Positions 33,305-45,310 of a DNA stretch of 64,000 nucleotides are shown in pieces. Every line of letters begins with the position of its first letter. Positions within the stretch are counted from its first letter, which is position 1. Below the pieces are notes generated by a model. The model did not search any database, was not told the DNA's origin, and saw nothing but the letters and a program-made list of their open reading frames with translations. Both the position numbers and the translations under genes were made by a program. Source of the stretch: Tetranychus cinnabarinus. Lineage: Eukaryota > Arthropoda > Arachnida > Trombidiformes > Tetranychidae. Where the stretch lies: assembly GCA_022266195.1 (NCBI GenBank), contig WHVY01000006.1:4154001-4218000 (forward strand). The letters are read 5' to 3'.

Positions 33305-33785
33305 ATCAACGTTATTTTGTACTTTGTCATATTTTCAATTTAAATTTACTATTACAGCGTAAAAAACTCATCACTCCAAAGTCAAAATTTATATTCTCTA
33401 AATATTTCTGTTTTTAAAACAAATTGTCATTCGTTGTATTTATTGAAATCTTCATATTAAAATTCAAAATTTTTGAAGATTGAAACCATCTTTGTCTAAT
33501 TATACGAGGCTTTATTAAATTTGTCATCTAAATACACTTTTAATTTCAAATTCTTGCCATTTCATCAAATTATAACTCTAATGGTGCAAAATGATTGATC
33601 AATTTTTGCACCAAATCTGATTGTCCTTGGGAAGTAGGAGGAGCAACTCTCGATCACATGTTTACACATTTCATTCGATGAATCTTCTTCACAAAATTAC
33701 AGTGTTTTAATTTTTGTCTGCTCAAGTTGAATTTTATTTTAATACTTATTTAAATTCATTAAGTTAATTGAATTATCTTCCAACC
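33305..33785. other. RPA3-like to aconitase intergenic region
   Basis: AT-rich 480-bp interval between two + strand genes; no further feature seen. The aconitase ATG context is CCAACCATGG. Confidence 0.5.
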
Positions 33786-36700
33786 ATGGTTCTTCTTAAG
33801 CGTCTTGTCTCTTCAAAGGTACGTTTATTTGCGGAATTCGTTAATCGGTACAATTTTTGTCCTATTCATTTGCTATCTTTTATTTTATCATCGTTAACCT
33901 TGTTTACCAAAAGTTCACATTTACAAAAACAATCAAGGTTATTGATTCAAACGATGAATTTTCCAATTTGTTAGCAATTCTTTTTTTAGGCTACAGACTT
34001 TCTTAATTGATCTCTTTTACAGCAAAACAATAGTCTACATAATTCAATCTTAATTGTTTAAAACATGATTCATGATTTGGTGTCTGATTTTTTTCTTTCT
34101 ATTTTTATCCACAGGGTCTTGATTATCTTTCGGTTAAAACTCAATTGGCCAAGTTACATTCTAGTCCACAATGCATGGTAAGCTATCTTATTATGTGTTT
34201 AAGCTATTAACAATTGTTTGGACTAACAATCTAATTTAACTCAATCGCACTTAATTATTTGCTTTCAGGTGGCTATGAGTCGATTGGACAAGGATCATAT
34301 TCCTTTCGGTAAATACAAGGATAACCTTAAGATAGTCAATAATAGGCTGAATCGACCTTTGACCTTGTCTGAAAAGATTCTCTATGGGCATCTTGATAAT
34401 CCAGCTGAACAAGATATTGAACGAGGAAATTCATATCTTAAACTTCGTCCTGATCGGGTTGCTATGCAAGATGCAACGGCTCAAATGGCTATGTTACAGT
34501 TCATTTCCAGTGGATTACCCAAAGTATCTGTCCCATCTACCATTCATTGTGATCATCTTATTCAAGCTCAAATAGACGGTGTCAAAGACTTGCAGAGAGC
34601 TAAAGAAATGAATAAAGAAGTTTACAATTTCTTGAGCACTGCTAGCGCAAAATATGGTGTTGGATTTTGGATGCCTGGATCTGGTATTATTCATCAGGTT
34701 AGTGAACTGGGTTCAATATTCTTGTGAAACTGCTGTTTTCTAAAAAATCCTTTTATGTAGATTGTCCTGGAAAATTATGCTTTCCCAGGTGTCCTGTTGA
34801 TTGGTACTGACAGTCATACTGTTAATGGAGGTGGTCTTGGAGGTCTATGTATCGGTGTTGGTGGTGCTGATGCTGTTGATGTTATGGCAGACATCCCATG
34901 GGAGCTTAAATGTCCCAAAGTCATTGGAGTTCATCTCACCGGTAAACCAAGTGGTTGGACTTCTCCTAAAGATGTCATCCTCAAACTTGCTGGAATTCTC
35001 ACTGTTAAAGGTGGAACTGGTGCAATTGTCGAATACTTTGGACCTGGTGTCGATGCTATCTCATGTACTGGTATGGGTACCATTTGTAATATGGGAGCCG
35101 AAATCGGTGCTACAACTTCAGTATTCCCTTACAATAGACGGATGAGAGATTATTTAGTTGCTACTGAGCGTAAAGATATTGCTGACGAAGTTGAGAAACA
35201 TAAAGACTTCTTAACAGCTGATAAAGGCGCTGAATATGACCAAGTTATCGAAATCAATCTCAGCGAACTTGAACCACATGTTAATGGACCTTACACTCCT
35301 GATCTTGCTACTCCTATTTCCAAGCTTGGAGAGGTTGCTGCAAAGAATGGTTGGCCAATGGACATTAGAGTCGGACTTATTGGTAGTTGTACTAACAGCA
35401 GTTACGAAGATTTGTCTCGATCTGCAAGTGTTGCAAAGCAAGCTTTAGATCGTGGACTCAAAACAAAATCTATGTTCACAGTCACTCCTGGATCTGAACA
35501 AATCAGAGCAACCATTGAGAGAGACGGTCAAGCCAAAATCTTTAGAGATTTTGGTGCTGTTGTTCTTGCTAATGCTTGTGGTCCTTGTATTGGTCAATGG
35601 GATCGACAGGACACTAAAAAGGGCGAAAAGAACACTATTGTTTCATCATATAATCGAAACTTTACTGGTCGTAATGATGCTAACCCAGCCACCCATTCAT
35701 TTGTTGCTTCTCCAGAATTAACAACTGCTTTAGCAATTGCTGGTCGTCTAGATTTCAACCCATTGACCGACTCTATCAAAGATGGATCTGGTAAAGAATT
35801 TAAACTCGCCGAGCCTACTGGTGAAGAACTTCCAGCTCGTGGATTTGATCCAGGAGAAAATACCTACTCAGCACCACCAAGTGATGGATCAAGCATCCGA
35901 GTTGATGTTGATCCAAAAAGTGACCGACTTCAACTTCTTACTCCATTCGATAGATGGGACGGTAAAGATATGGTTGAAATGCCTATTTTAATCAAAATTA
36001 AGGGTAAATGTACCACTGATCATATTAGTGCTGCTGGACCTTGGCTTAAATATCGTGGACATCTTGATAACATCTCTAATAATTTATTCATTGCGTAAGT
36101 TCACCTTTATATTTTGTTTGTTTATTTCATTTAAAGGCTCGATCTATAATATTTCTAAACCATTTTTCTCGAAAATTAAAAATTCTTTGTCTCTACAGTG
36201 CCATCAATTCTGAGAACGGTGAAGCAAATAAAGTTCAAAATAAATTGACTGGAAGTTGGGGTGCTGTTCCTGAAGTTGCAAGACAATATAAAGCAAAAGG
36301 CGTTAGTTGGGTAGCTATTGGAGAAGAAAACTACGGTGAAGGAAGTAGCAGGGAACATGCCGCCTTAGAACCCCGACATCTTGGTGCTAGAGCTATTATT
36401 GTTAAGAGCTTCGCTCGAATTCATGGTAAGTGTATTTAGAAATATCATCTTGGATTCAATTATTTAATTATCATTTGCACATATTTCTTCAGAAACCAAT
36501 CTCAAAAAGCAAGGATTATTGCCTCTAACATTTGCCAACCCAAGCGATTACGACAAAATTCAACCCGATGACAGAATTTCTCTTCTTGATTTGAAGAATC
36601 TCGCACCTGGAAAGGTAATTTAGTTTACTATTTAATTTATATTTATTACTTTATTCATCAAAATTTTATTTACTTTTTACTTTTTGTTTGAATACAGCCT

Positions 36701-36838
36701 GTCAAATGTCACATTACCCATAAAGATGGAAAGAAGGAAGAAATTCATTTGAACCACACTTTGAACGAGGGACAAATCGCATGGTTCCGTGCTGGAAGTG
36801 CTTTAAATCTAATGAAGGAGATTAAATCTAAACAATAA
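33786..36838 (+). CDS. Aco2: Mitochondrial aconitate hydratase, 782 aa
   Basis: Seven exons: 33786-33818, 34115-34177, 34269-34697, 34761-36094, 36199-36425, 36493-36614, 36698-36838; 782 aa, close to animal ACO2. It isomerises citrate to isocitrate in the TCA cycle in the matrix. The N-terminus MVLLKRLVSSKGLDYLSVK is basic and amphipathic, fitting a transit peptide split over exons 1 and 2. The [4Fe-4S] cysteines are Cys385 in IGSCTNSSYED and Cys448 and Cys451 in ACGPCIGQ, the same numbers as in human ACO2. Substrate-site motifs include GTDSHT, GSxxxRE-like GEGSSREHAALEPRHLG, and KCTTDHISAAG. No IRE-like stem was seen in the 5' region. Coding is complete and uninterrupted. Confidence 0.97.
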
Positions 36839-37186
36839 ATAGGATTGATGCAACTACTATTTCTTACTTTGCCAAAATCTAGAGTTTCTCATATGTAGTC
36901 GTGGTCTCCACGAACCAAAAGATAATCTTTCACGTAAGCCTGGAAATGAAATAAACCACCTCTTCTAATCCAACCGGTGATAAAAGTTTCGAAGATGTAC
37001 TTAAAGTTTTACTTTCTGTTTTCAAACAATCATTTCAGGTAGTTCTTTATGAAAAAACATCTCCTTGTAAACATCTCCTAGTCATTTAATCCTTTCGTCC
37101 AAACGCATCAGAAATATAAAGGTTCTCATAGCAAATAATAATTGGCGCTGGTTGTTAGAATTTTTTTCCGATTTATCAAATGAATC

Positions 37187-37209
37187 AATAAAAAATTAAA
37201 CGATTTATT
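37187..37209. terminator. Facing poly(A) signals of aconitase and sushi genes
   Basis: AATAAA on the + strand (37187-37192) lies about 350 bp past the aconitase stop. TTTATT at 37204-37209 is AATAAA on the minus strand, 61 bp past the stop of the sushi gene. They are 11 bp apart, so the two mature 3' ends should overlap by a few tens of bases. Confidence 0.5.
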
Positions 37210-37269
37210 AACATTAAGTAATTAAATAATTAATTGTCGTAAAAAAGAGGAAAATTGTAAAAGCAATAA

Positions 37270-38781
37270 TTAAGATGATACTTTTGATGGAGAGGCTTTT
37301 GTTAAAGATGTTTTTGATGATGTTGATGTTAATGATATTAAAGAGGATGATGATGATGGCACATAGCGTTCACGGATGCAAGTTGCTGGCTCTGGTTCCC
37401 ATCTCAATGTCGCTGGATTACACATTGTTGTTGATCCACCATTTTTTGATGACAATCTGAATCCACGGCCACATAAAAGAGTACAAATAGCCCCAGGTTG
37501 ACCTGAACAAGTGTTCGGACACCCAGGACAATTACCCGATGTTGCTGTTGATCTAAATATACCACCAAGAGGTACCTGAAGATCAGAGCATCCATTAATT
37601 ACACAAGTTGGAGGCGTTGAGGACCATTGTCCATTTGCTCCACACGTTAATTTACCAGAACCAACAAGTGAATAACCAGGATTACAAAAGAAATCACAAG
37701 ACTGACCAAAAACGCCAGGACTACACGAGCCAGCTAATTGGCCATTAAGAGGAGCAGAAAGATTAAAACAATTAGGTTTTCGACACGAAGGTACAGCAGT
37801 ATTCCAAGTACCATCAGACTGGCACAATAATTGAGGTGATCCAAGTAACTGAGATCCTCTTGGACAAGCAAAATTACACATGTGACCAGGTAAACCAGGA
37901 TTACATTGTCCAGTGGCATAAATATTTGAAGTAGATAAAGAAGGATTTACAGGTGGACAAAATGAGTCAATACAACGAGGAGGAGGCGACGACCATTGTC
38001 CATTGGATTGGCAAGTTAACAGTGATGATCCACTAAGGAGAAAACTAGATTGACAAGCAAATCGACAAGTATCATCAACACTGACTGATGGACCACAACT
38101 GCCAGAAATGGATCCATTAGCCGGTGGATAAAGAGGAGGACACGAGGCAAGACGAGCAGAGGGTACACTAGGTGTACATGTAGGCGCTGAACCAGACCAT
38201 TGACCATCTGGTGTACACTGAATTTGAGATGATCCAGTAAGAGCATAACCTGGATTACACTGATATGTACAAAGGGAACCAATCACTTGTGGACATGAGT
38301 TGATTCCATTGGCATATGATCCATACATTGGTGCTGGTGGTGGAGGTGGACATGAACTTCGTTGACACATCGGTATTCCACCTGACCAAGTTCCGTCAGT
38401 TCTACAGTAGATTTTACTCTCACCTTGCAAGATTAATCCAGACGAACATTGGAATGAACAAATACCGCCGGCGAAATTTTGACAGCCTTGAACTGTTAAA
38501 CCAGACGAGGTTATCCGCAACATTGGACATTCAATTGATGGACGAACACAAATTGTATCTGTTCCAGACCAGGTTCCATTGGGCCTACAAACTCTGTAAG
38601 ATGGTCCAACAATATCGAAACCTATCTCACAATCAATGTTGCAATTATCTCCTAATGAATTACCACAGGGACGAATGAAGTATCCATAAGGCGGTGGATA
38701 AAGTGTTGGACAATATTGTAGTGAAGGCTGGAAAAATAGGCTTACCATGAAAATGGTAATGAACTGAATATTGGAAACCAT
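37270..38781 (-). CDS. Secreted protein with seven sushi (CCP) domains, 503 aa
   Basis: A single uninterrupted 504-codon frame. A signal peptide (about residues 1-22, hydrophobic FITIFMVSLFF) precedes seven complement-control modules at about 23-79, 84-139, 143-203, 213-269, 273-334, 337-395 and 398-470. Each has the four-cysteine pattern with W-S/T between Cys3 and Cys4 (such as QWSGSAPTC, QWSSTPPTC). Module 7 carries extra cysteines (CPGCPNTCSG). The C-terminal about 33 residues are Ser/Thr/Lys-rich with no obvious anchor. By family such proteins mediate adhesion or complement-like recognition; a specific role is not known. The absence of introns is unusual, as CCP modules are normally flanked by phase-1 introns. 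A related gene starts at 61502. Confidence 0.9.
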   Translation of the reverse strand: MVSNIQFITIFMVSLFFQPSLQYCPTLYPPPYGYFIRPCGNSLGDNCNIDCEIGFDIVGPSYRVCRPNGTWSGTDTICVRPSIECPMLRITSSGLTVQGCQNFAGGICSFQCSSGLILQGESKIYCRTDGTWSGGIPMCQRSSCPPPPPAPMYGSYANGINSCPQVIGSLCTYQCNPGYALTGSSQIQCTPDGQWSGSAPTCTPSVPSARLASCPPLYPPANGSISGSCGPSVSVDDTCRFACQSSFLLSGSSLLTCQSNGQWSSPPPRCIDSFCPPVNPSLSTSNIYATGQCNPGLPGHMCNFACPRGSQLLGSPQLLCQSDGTWNTAVPSCRKPNCFNLSAPLNGQLAGSCSPGVFGQSCDFFCNPGYSLVGSGKLTCGANGQWSSTPPTCVINGCSDLQVPLGGIFRSTATSGNCPGCPNTCSGQPGAICTLLCGRGFRLSSKNGGSTTMCNPATLRWEPEPATCIRERYVPSSSSSLISLTSTSSKTSLTKASPSKVSS

Positions 38782-39675
38782 TGTAGACTAATATTGATTG
38801 ATTGCTGTTGCTTGAACTGTGGTTTGTTTGTTATTGACTCTTTTCACTTGAATAAAATAAACTTGAGTCATGATTTTAAAAATTTCAATATTCCAAATAA
38901 ACATTTAAACTCTCAAGAAAGGTGTTAACCCTACTTGCTAATTTAACTGTTATTAATTTCAAACCAGGGGATACCGTGAAGCAACTTGGAATAAAACTGT
39001 TTCTTTCATTTTGTTAATTTGATTGTTCATTTAGATCACAATCTTCAAAATAAATTAATTTAAACCTTTTCTCTTTAATCGATGAGAATGGAGTGATTTA
39101 ACTGATTGGAATAAACTGCACAAAAACCGGGTACAAGTTGCTACCAAAACAGTTTACATAGCTGTTTGCTCATTCAACCCTATCAACAAATATAAAAACA
39201 ACTAATGATTCGATTTTTGATTGTTTAATCAATAGTAATGGGGAAAAAATTTACGGTCTTACTTTTACAATTAAATCTGTTTCTATCTTCATCTATTTAG
39301 ATCATACTTGACCTTGTTTTCAATTGTTTTTCATTTTAAATCACAATTTGTTAGGCTTATGAGTAACTAAATGAAAACAAATGAATTATTACAGTGGATT
39401 CATAATGATTGAAGGCAATTTGAACAAAGACCAAATTGAATCCCAGTTTGAAAAGTTAAGCCTCCATAGCAAAGGGTTGAAAGATTTACATTGTTACATT
39501 TTATCAGTAAATTAATGATTTGTTTAATTTTTAATAAAAGTTGCAAAAAACAAAAAAAGAAGACTATTGTTAGAGTCGATCAGATTTTTCACAATTGGCA
39601 GTGTGTCCGTGTAATCAGACCAGTGAACCATTCACTTCGGCTTCTGTACTCTCAACTATTGATGAATTTTCATTA
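38782..39675. other. Intergenic spacer
   Basis: AT-rich sequence upstream of the sushi gene and downstream of the secreted repeat protein. No gene or strong promoter motif found. Confidence 0.5.
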
Positions 39676-40444
39676 TTATACAAGCCGTGTACAGTCTATA
39701 CATGTATCAACTGCCATTGTCGTTGGCAAATCCATTTCTTTTAGATCATATAATCTTCTTGTTGTAGATGCAGATGTTGTAGTTGGATTTATTGAAACAT
39801 TGTTATTTCCATTGACTGTTTCACTTTTACTGGTACTCAATGATGATACACTGGTGGTTTGATATTGCTGATTTTCTCGTTTGAGCATATTAGGGGCGAT
39901 AGATAATGTCAGCATTTCAGGTGTTCCTTTAATTTCGGTTGGTTCCATGGTTAGACTTATTGAAACATTGTTATTTTCATTGACTGTTTCGCTTTCACTG
40001 ATACTCAATAATGGTACACTGGTGGTTTGATATTGCTGATCTGATGGATGTAAACCGAATCAACAGTTAATATTTAAAGTCTAATATGTTTAAATTTGTC
40101 TTACATACCGTCGGGTGGATGAACTGCGCGCTTAACACCTAGAACTTCGGTATCGTTGGTTATTGAAGGTTTATCAGTAGTTATTGGTGGGTCAATCGGT
40201 TCAATGAAGTTTTCTCTGAAGATTTCAATTGACTCAGACTAGTGGTTGAACAAAATTGAGGTAGTAATGAAATGCGATGACAAAATTTTAGTCATCTTTG
40301 ATGAGATTGACTGTTAACTATGATAATATCATTACTTACATTTATTGCTTTACAATCGAATGATTGGCTGAATATGGAAACCAATATTGTTATTAGAATG
40401 AATCTTGTAACTGAATTTAAATGAACACATTTTAATGAAGTCAT
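39676..40444 (-). CDS. Unknown secreted protein with internal duplication, 199 aa
   Basis: Three exons: 40340-40444, 40109-40238, 39676-40040; the phases match and give 199 aa. A signal peptide is clear (FILITILVSIFSQSF around residues 15-29, after a basic start). The mature part is rich in Ser, Thr, Asn and Glu. Exon 3 contains two copies of a module with QQYQTTSV, SETVN.NNNVSI (first copy about residue 81, second about 139). Dibasic KR sites occur at GVKRAV and LKREN, just before or near the modules, so proteolytic processing is possible. The C-terminus has a CIDC motif. I do not recognise the family; plausible roles include a salivary or cuticular secreted protein. Confidence 0.6.
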
Positions 40445-41316
40445 ATTTTTCTGGCAAGCATAAACAGTTGACAACATAAGTCAATGAGGTTGGTTTAATG
40501 ACAAAATTTAATTATGATTAAATTCATAGATCGACGTTGTCGCCACGCAGTTAACCTTTAATTTTAATCAAGTGGTTTGAAATAAATTGCTGTTTCAAAC
40601 AGTTTCTAGATTATTTGCTGATTTATGCTTCTTGAGTGATAATTATCTGCAAGACAACCATTTTTATTCAGTAATTATCTTCATATTTTTGGACTTAAAT
40701 TAACTTTCATTGTGAACATTCAGCGGAAAATAAAGCTTAAAATTTATTGACCTGCATTGATAATAAAATTACAATTAATAATTACGTTTTTGTTTCTTTT
40801 TTACTGTCTATTTTATTCTTTGTAATCACCAAAGGTCCAAAGTATGCTGGTAATTTTTATGCCTTAAAACATATCACAGTCAATTAAGACACGCGAATCA
40901 GTGTAGCAACTCTTTGAAAAATGTTTTAACTTGAATTTTGGAAAAATTCATCTTATTCAATTTATTTGTATATCTTTTACTCACTGAACTTTATTTAAAA
41001 CAAAATCCCTTAGCATGGAGCAGTAAAGTGTTTATGTTTGCTCACAAGTTTGCTAATCAATGCTTTTTCCTTCTATTGGCAGTAAGTGCTCCTTAAACAG
41101 CAAAAACCTTATAAGAGACTGTGTTTGGTCATACGATTATCAACTTCCGAAAAGTGTGCAAGCATCAATTGTTTTTTCCGTTCTCATATCATTATAAGTT
41201 TATGTTTGCATATTCTAACTCACAAATACTTGAATAATAGACAATTACAGTTTCATAGACAATAATTCGGTAAACACATCTCAGTATACAGGCTGATTGG
41301 AGTAGCTGCCACCCTC
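40445..41316. other. Divergent intergenic region between two secreted-protein genes
   Basis: No coding sequence recognised. It must hold promoters for the minus-strand 199-aa gene and the plus-strand 58-aa gene; only the latter's TATA box is clear. Confidence 0.45.
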
Positions 41317-41324
41317 TATAAATA
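41317..41324 (+). promoter_or_regulatory. TATA box of the 58-aa secreted peptide gene
   Basis: TATAAATA lies 129 bp before the ATG at 41453, giving a 5' UTR of about 100 nt if transcription starts 25-30 bp downstream. Confidence 0.5.
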
Positions 41325-41452
41325 AAACAATAAGAATAAAAATAATCCGTAATTAATAAATAATAAATTTCTTCTGAATAGTATCGGTTTTAGTTTATAA
41401 CAAACTAGTCAATTTGAACGCTACCATAAATTATATTGTGAAAAAAGTGAAT

Positions 41453-41629
41453 ATGCTGTGCTCGAAATTATCCTTTTCACTCTTTTTCATCATTTTTATT
41501 GCTACTCTTTTCTTTGTAACAGCAGTACCAGGGATTCCTTCAGCGAATGCCGGTGCGTTCGATATAAAAATTGATATAAATTCAGCTGCTAATATAGTTC
41601 TTGGTGGTAATCTGGACATTGATGTTTGA
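41453..41629 (+). CDS. Small secreted peptide precursor, 58 aa
   Basis: ATG at 41453 begins MLCSKLSFSLFFIIFIATLF, a strong signal peptide with likely cleavage near FVTAVPG. The mature peptide of about 30 residues contains AFDIKIDI and GGNLDIDV: short alternating hydrophobic/acidic beta-like stretches, no cysteines. TATA box upstream and AATAAA at 41744-41749 frame a compact intronless gene. No family recognised. It could be a secreted cuticle, silk or immune peptide; nothing in the sequence decides this. Confidence 0.5.
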   Translation: MLCSKLSFSLFFIIFIATLFFVTAVPGIPSANAGAFDIKIDINSAANIVLGGNLDIDV

Positions 41630-44600
41630 GACTACTTCTTGGATACAGAATGACAAATACGCGCTTTCGTTAACTTTTGGGGTTTTGAAATAACAAACGA
41701 CCAATCTTTAGCTGAATTGTAATGTGTTTGATCATTATTTATTAATAAAACATAAAGAATGTAATTTAAAATTTTTGCCACCATTCCCTTTTCACCATTA
41801 AATTTAAATAGAGAGAAAAATTTAATGCCCAAGCCTGAATTGAAGCGTAAGATAGCTGTCTATCTTAAAGTAACAGTTATTACAATACTTGTCTTTTATG
41901 TTTTATCCTGAAACATGTTTGAGCACTTGCAACTGCTTTCGAAATTACCTAGTCACTATGGCTACTCAGCGTTTCTTACTTAAACTGTGATTTCCTTTCA
42001 TGGCGGGTAAGATCCGCGAAAATTGCGCGCTGTTGATGAGTCGACTAAGCTTATGTGAACAATCAGGGGGAAATTTTTGAAGAATCAAGTCATTGGAGTC
42101 CATCAATGATTTTCAATCTTACTCAGATTCTATTGGTAATTGTGCAAAGGTCTGCAGTTGTGAGAAAAATGAATTGAATATCGTGAAAATTCTTGGGAAT
42201 CGAAACTGCATGATCCAAGTGCTGCTTGAATGGAAGATGAAGTTTTATTGTGTCGAATAAAACTCAGACCTTGGGCTTAGATTAACCCAACACACACACC
42301 CTCACCAGAACAACATTGATAAAATAAAAAACTTGTTTCATCCATGATTCTGTTCAATGAAGTTCATTTCGTAGTATGTAAATCAATAGATGGCGCTCAA
42401 AACATCAATATCGTAATACCAAGCTTGGCTCCATCTAGTTTTACCATTTGCGACTACAAAACTCAGTTTATTAAAAATAGTCGACTTTAAATTGAATAAC
42501 TGTGCATGAATTATACAGTCCATTGTGTTAACATGAGACATTAGTTGGACACATTTAGCATTGGTTATTTATCAAGGAAGGTTGTGGTTCCCGACAATTC
42601 CCTCTATTCCACTTAAACACAGCAATTTCAATATCTGCTTGGTTATAGATCGATAATTTTCATTACCAAATATTCAACTCATATTTACCAAAGAAATATT
42701 GATCATCAATAATAAATAAATCACAGTTATTGGGTAAAAAAGAAGATTTATATTGTAACAGCAATTTTACTAAATTATATTGCAAAACGTAAACAACCAA
42801 AACTAATTGTCAAAAAGTGAAATCAGTTATTTCAGATTTGATCTTCAAATGGTCTTATAACGTCAATAAACAACACTTCATGCTGGAAATTTTATCGACC
42901 AATTAATAAAAAATCACCATTACCATCAATACAACAATAAACAGCGAAAGTGTTTAATACGAAAAGGCAGTTTTGTATGTTACAGTCCATTAAAAATTGT
43001 CAAATGACAATTAGAGTTGCTTCCTTTAAGCCATTAACAGTATCAGTTGTAATCTGAGCTCACTTTCAGTTAAACATAATCATCATCATTACCAGAAACA
43101 ACAAAAACAACGATAATACAATGTATTCATAATCAGTTTCTTCAAATAAACAATTAGATGCGCAATTAAAAAACACACAAAATCTGGACTTAAATTGCAC
43201 CAAAACAAAAGCTGAAGGAAACAAATGACAACATCTGATTAACATAAACACTTCCTCGTCACAATTTTGACCATCTATTACTGGCATGATAATAACCTTT
43301 ACAAAAGATGATCACAAAGAGATCAAGTTCAACAATTAAAGGATGTAAAAATGCAAGGAAAAGCTTGTTTTTACAGGTAAAGTTAATGATCGGTGCAAAA
43401 GTATCAATGACGGACCAAAGTGAGTGAAAGAAAGAGTTTATTAACATCGAGTAATCTTTCAAGGAGGAATCAGGTATCAACATTAATTGAAACAAACAAG
43501 CAAAAAAGAAGCAAACATGAAAAGTATAATACATAAATGGCCTCAGGTTATATGATTACTTGTTGAATGACATTGAAAACCCGTTACAGTAACGCGAGTT
43601 CGAGGTGTTCAACTGTACAGTGTAAAATAGTGTGCACACAATACTCTTACTTTTGCCTAAATCACAATCTTTACACACTTTTATCATTACATACAAACGG
43701 TCCACCACACATACGTTTAACAATAAGGCAGCAAAACTTGTAGTAGATCCAACCAAGTATCAAATTTTGAATGAAAAGGTTTACTTATTTTATCATTAAA
43801 AAAAGGAGCGAGTTAAATTGTAAAATTGTTCAAATATTAATGGACAACTTTGAGTGTAAAGATAACCAACTATCACCATTTTAAGACTAAAACGGCAAAC
43901 AAAGCGCAAGTTGGTGAATCGCTATTTTCACTTTTCACCTTTCAATAGAAAGTGAATAGATGAACAGCATGAAAAAAGCGTTCATTTCATGTTTGGTTTT
44001 GATTACGATCGTGAAATCCTTAAAATTTACTGCCACCAGCAAAAAGATTCATCTTTAGACCCTTTCTGTACTCCGAGAGCAACACCAACAAAACTGTAGC
44101 AAGTACGATAAGCCTGAATCTAATTGTCATCAAAATTTCAATCAAGCTCATCATGTAAACAGCCTCAAGTCAACCAGGAAAAGATTATCATCATTTCTTT
44201 CTTGTCCATCGATCACCTCAGTAATAGCCATAGATTTACTATGCTTAAAAACATAGGCTGGACCAACAATTTTCATCATGAATATTGTTTAATAAATTTC
44301 CAAGTCTCTTGTTGATTCCATGAAAACACTGGTATCAATTTCAGTAATGGTTGTTCATTCAATGTGCTTCAAACTCAATGATTCAAGTTTTCTTTTCCAA
44401 TCATCCTCTTTTCACTTTCTTTTTTGCGTCACCTCCTTCTTGGTCCATTCAATTTGAATTGGTAATTCAGTTTCCATTTCTTTATCAACTCAACTAATCT
44501 TTTCTTCAACTACTGTATTAGTGTTTCTCTGAGCGCCAATGAATACAGTTTCGATACATTTTTTTTTGCTGCAGCACACGACAATAGCATATGATTGATC

Positions 44601-45310
44601 ATAATATTTCAAGTAATTGCCAAAAATCCCTCCCAGCAGGCTATCAGTGACGCCCTTTCCTTACGAAATTTATTCATTGAGCCATTTAAATTGTGAAATG
44701 TGAATGTTTGTTTGTGCTGGTGTTGCAGTTACTTGATCATTGCTCACACAATTTTTGAAACCAATTGTTTTTGTTGCCACTTTTCCTCCGTTAACTGATT
44801 CCAACTGGTGCTTTTTTGTTATCAATTGGTCAATTTTTTGATTGGATTTAAAACCTTTTGTCTTTGACTCCAAGTGTAATTGTGAAAGTGTTTACTTTTT
44901 TGTCTACTTCTCGGTCTTTCCATGCATAATGATACAAAAGAAAGATTTCCAATGATTTAGAAGTGATGAAAAAACTTCGAAATTGCACCAACTCTACTCA
45001 GATTTCACCTCCAAAGGTTTCTCTTGTGCAAATTATAGAATCGCCAAATTAATGTTTTCATCTGATTCAACCAATTTTAATCCGTTCCTTTCTGTCCTGT
45101 GTTGTTGATTAATCGATATTTTCCATCACATTCCTTTGCAAATTTACTTTGAAAATAACCAACAAACGTACACAATTTACTCTACTGTGAACAACTCCAT
45201 CAATTGCTGCAAGTTTACTGTGTTCACATCACTTTGTTTAATTTTGTTTACTTTCTACCAAATTATCCAGTGTGTCCATGGTTAATTGTGTGTTTTAAAT
45301 TTTGATCAAA
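41630..45310. other. Long intergenic region upstream of the peptidase
   Basis: A 3.7-kb AT-rich interval. Apart from the poly(A) signal of the 58-aa gene at 41744, I see no gene, transposon or clear repeat. Several open frames of 60-90 codons lack splice and promoter support. It probably contains regulatory DNA of the neprilysin-like gene. Confidence 0.45.

Noticed and set aside
42280..42310. CA-rich short repeat
   Set aside because: Only a few dinucleotide units; not a meaningful microsatellite.
43066..43756. Three minus-strand frames of 66-91 codons
   Set aside because: AT-rich, no domain, no consistent splice pattern.
44670..44873. Minus-strand 67-codon frame upstream of the peptidase
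   Set aside because: No conserved feature or promoter; likely chance.
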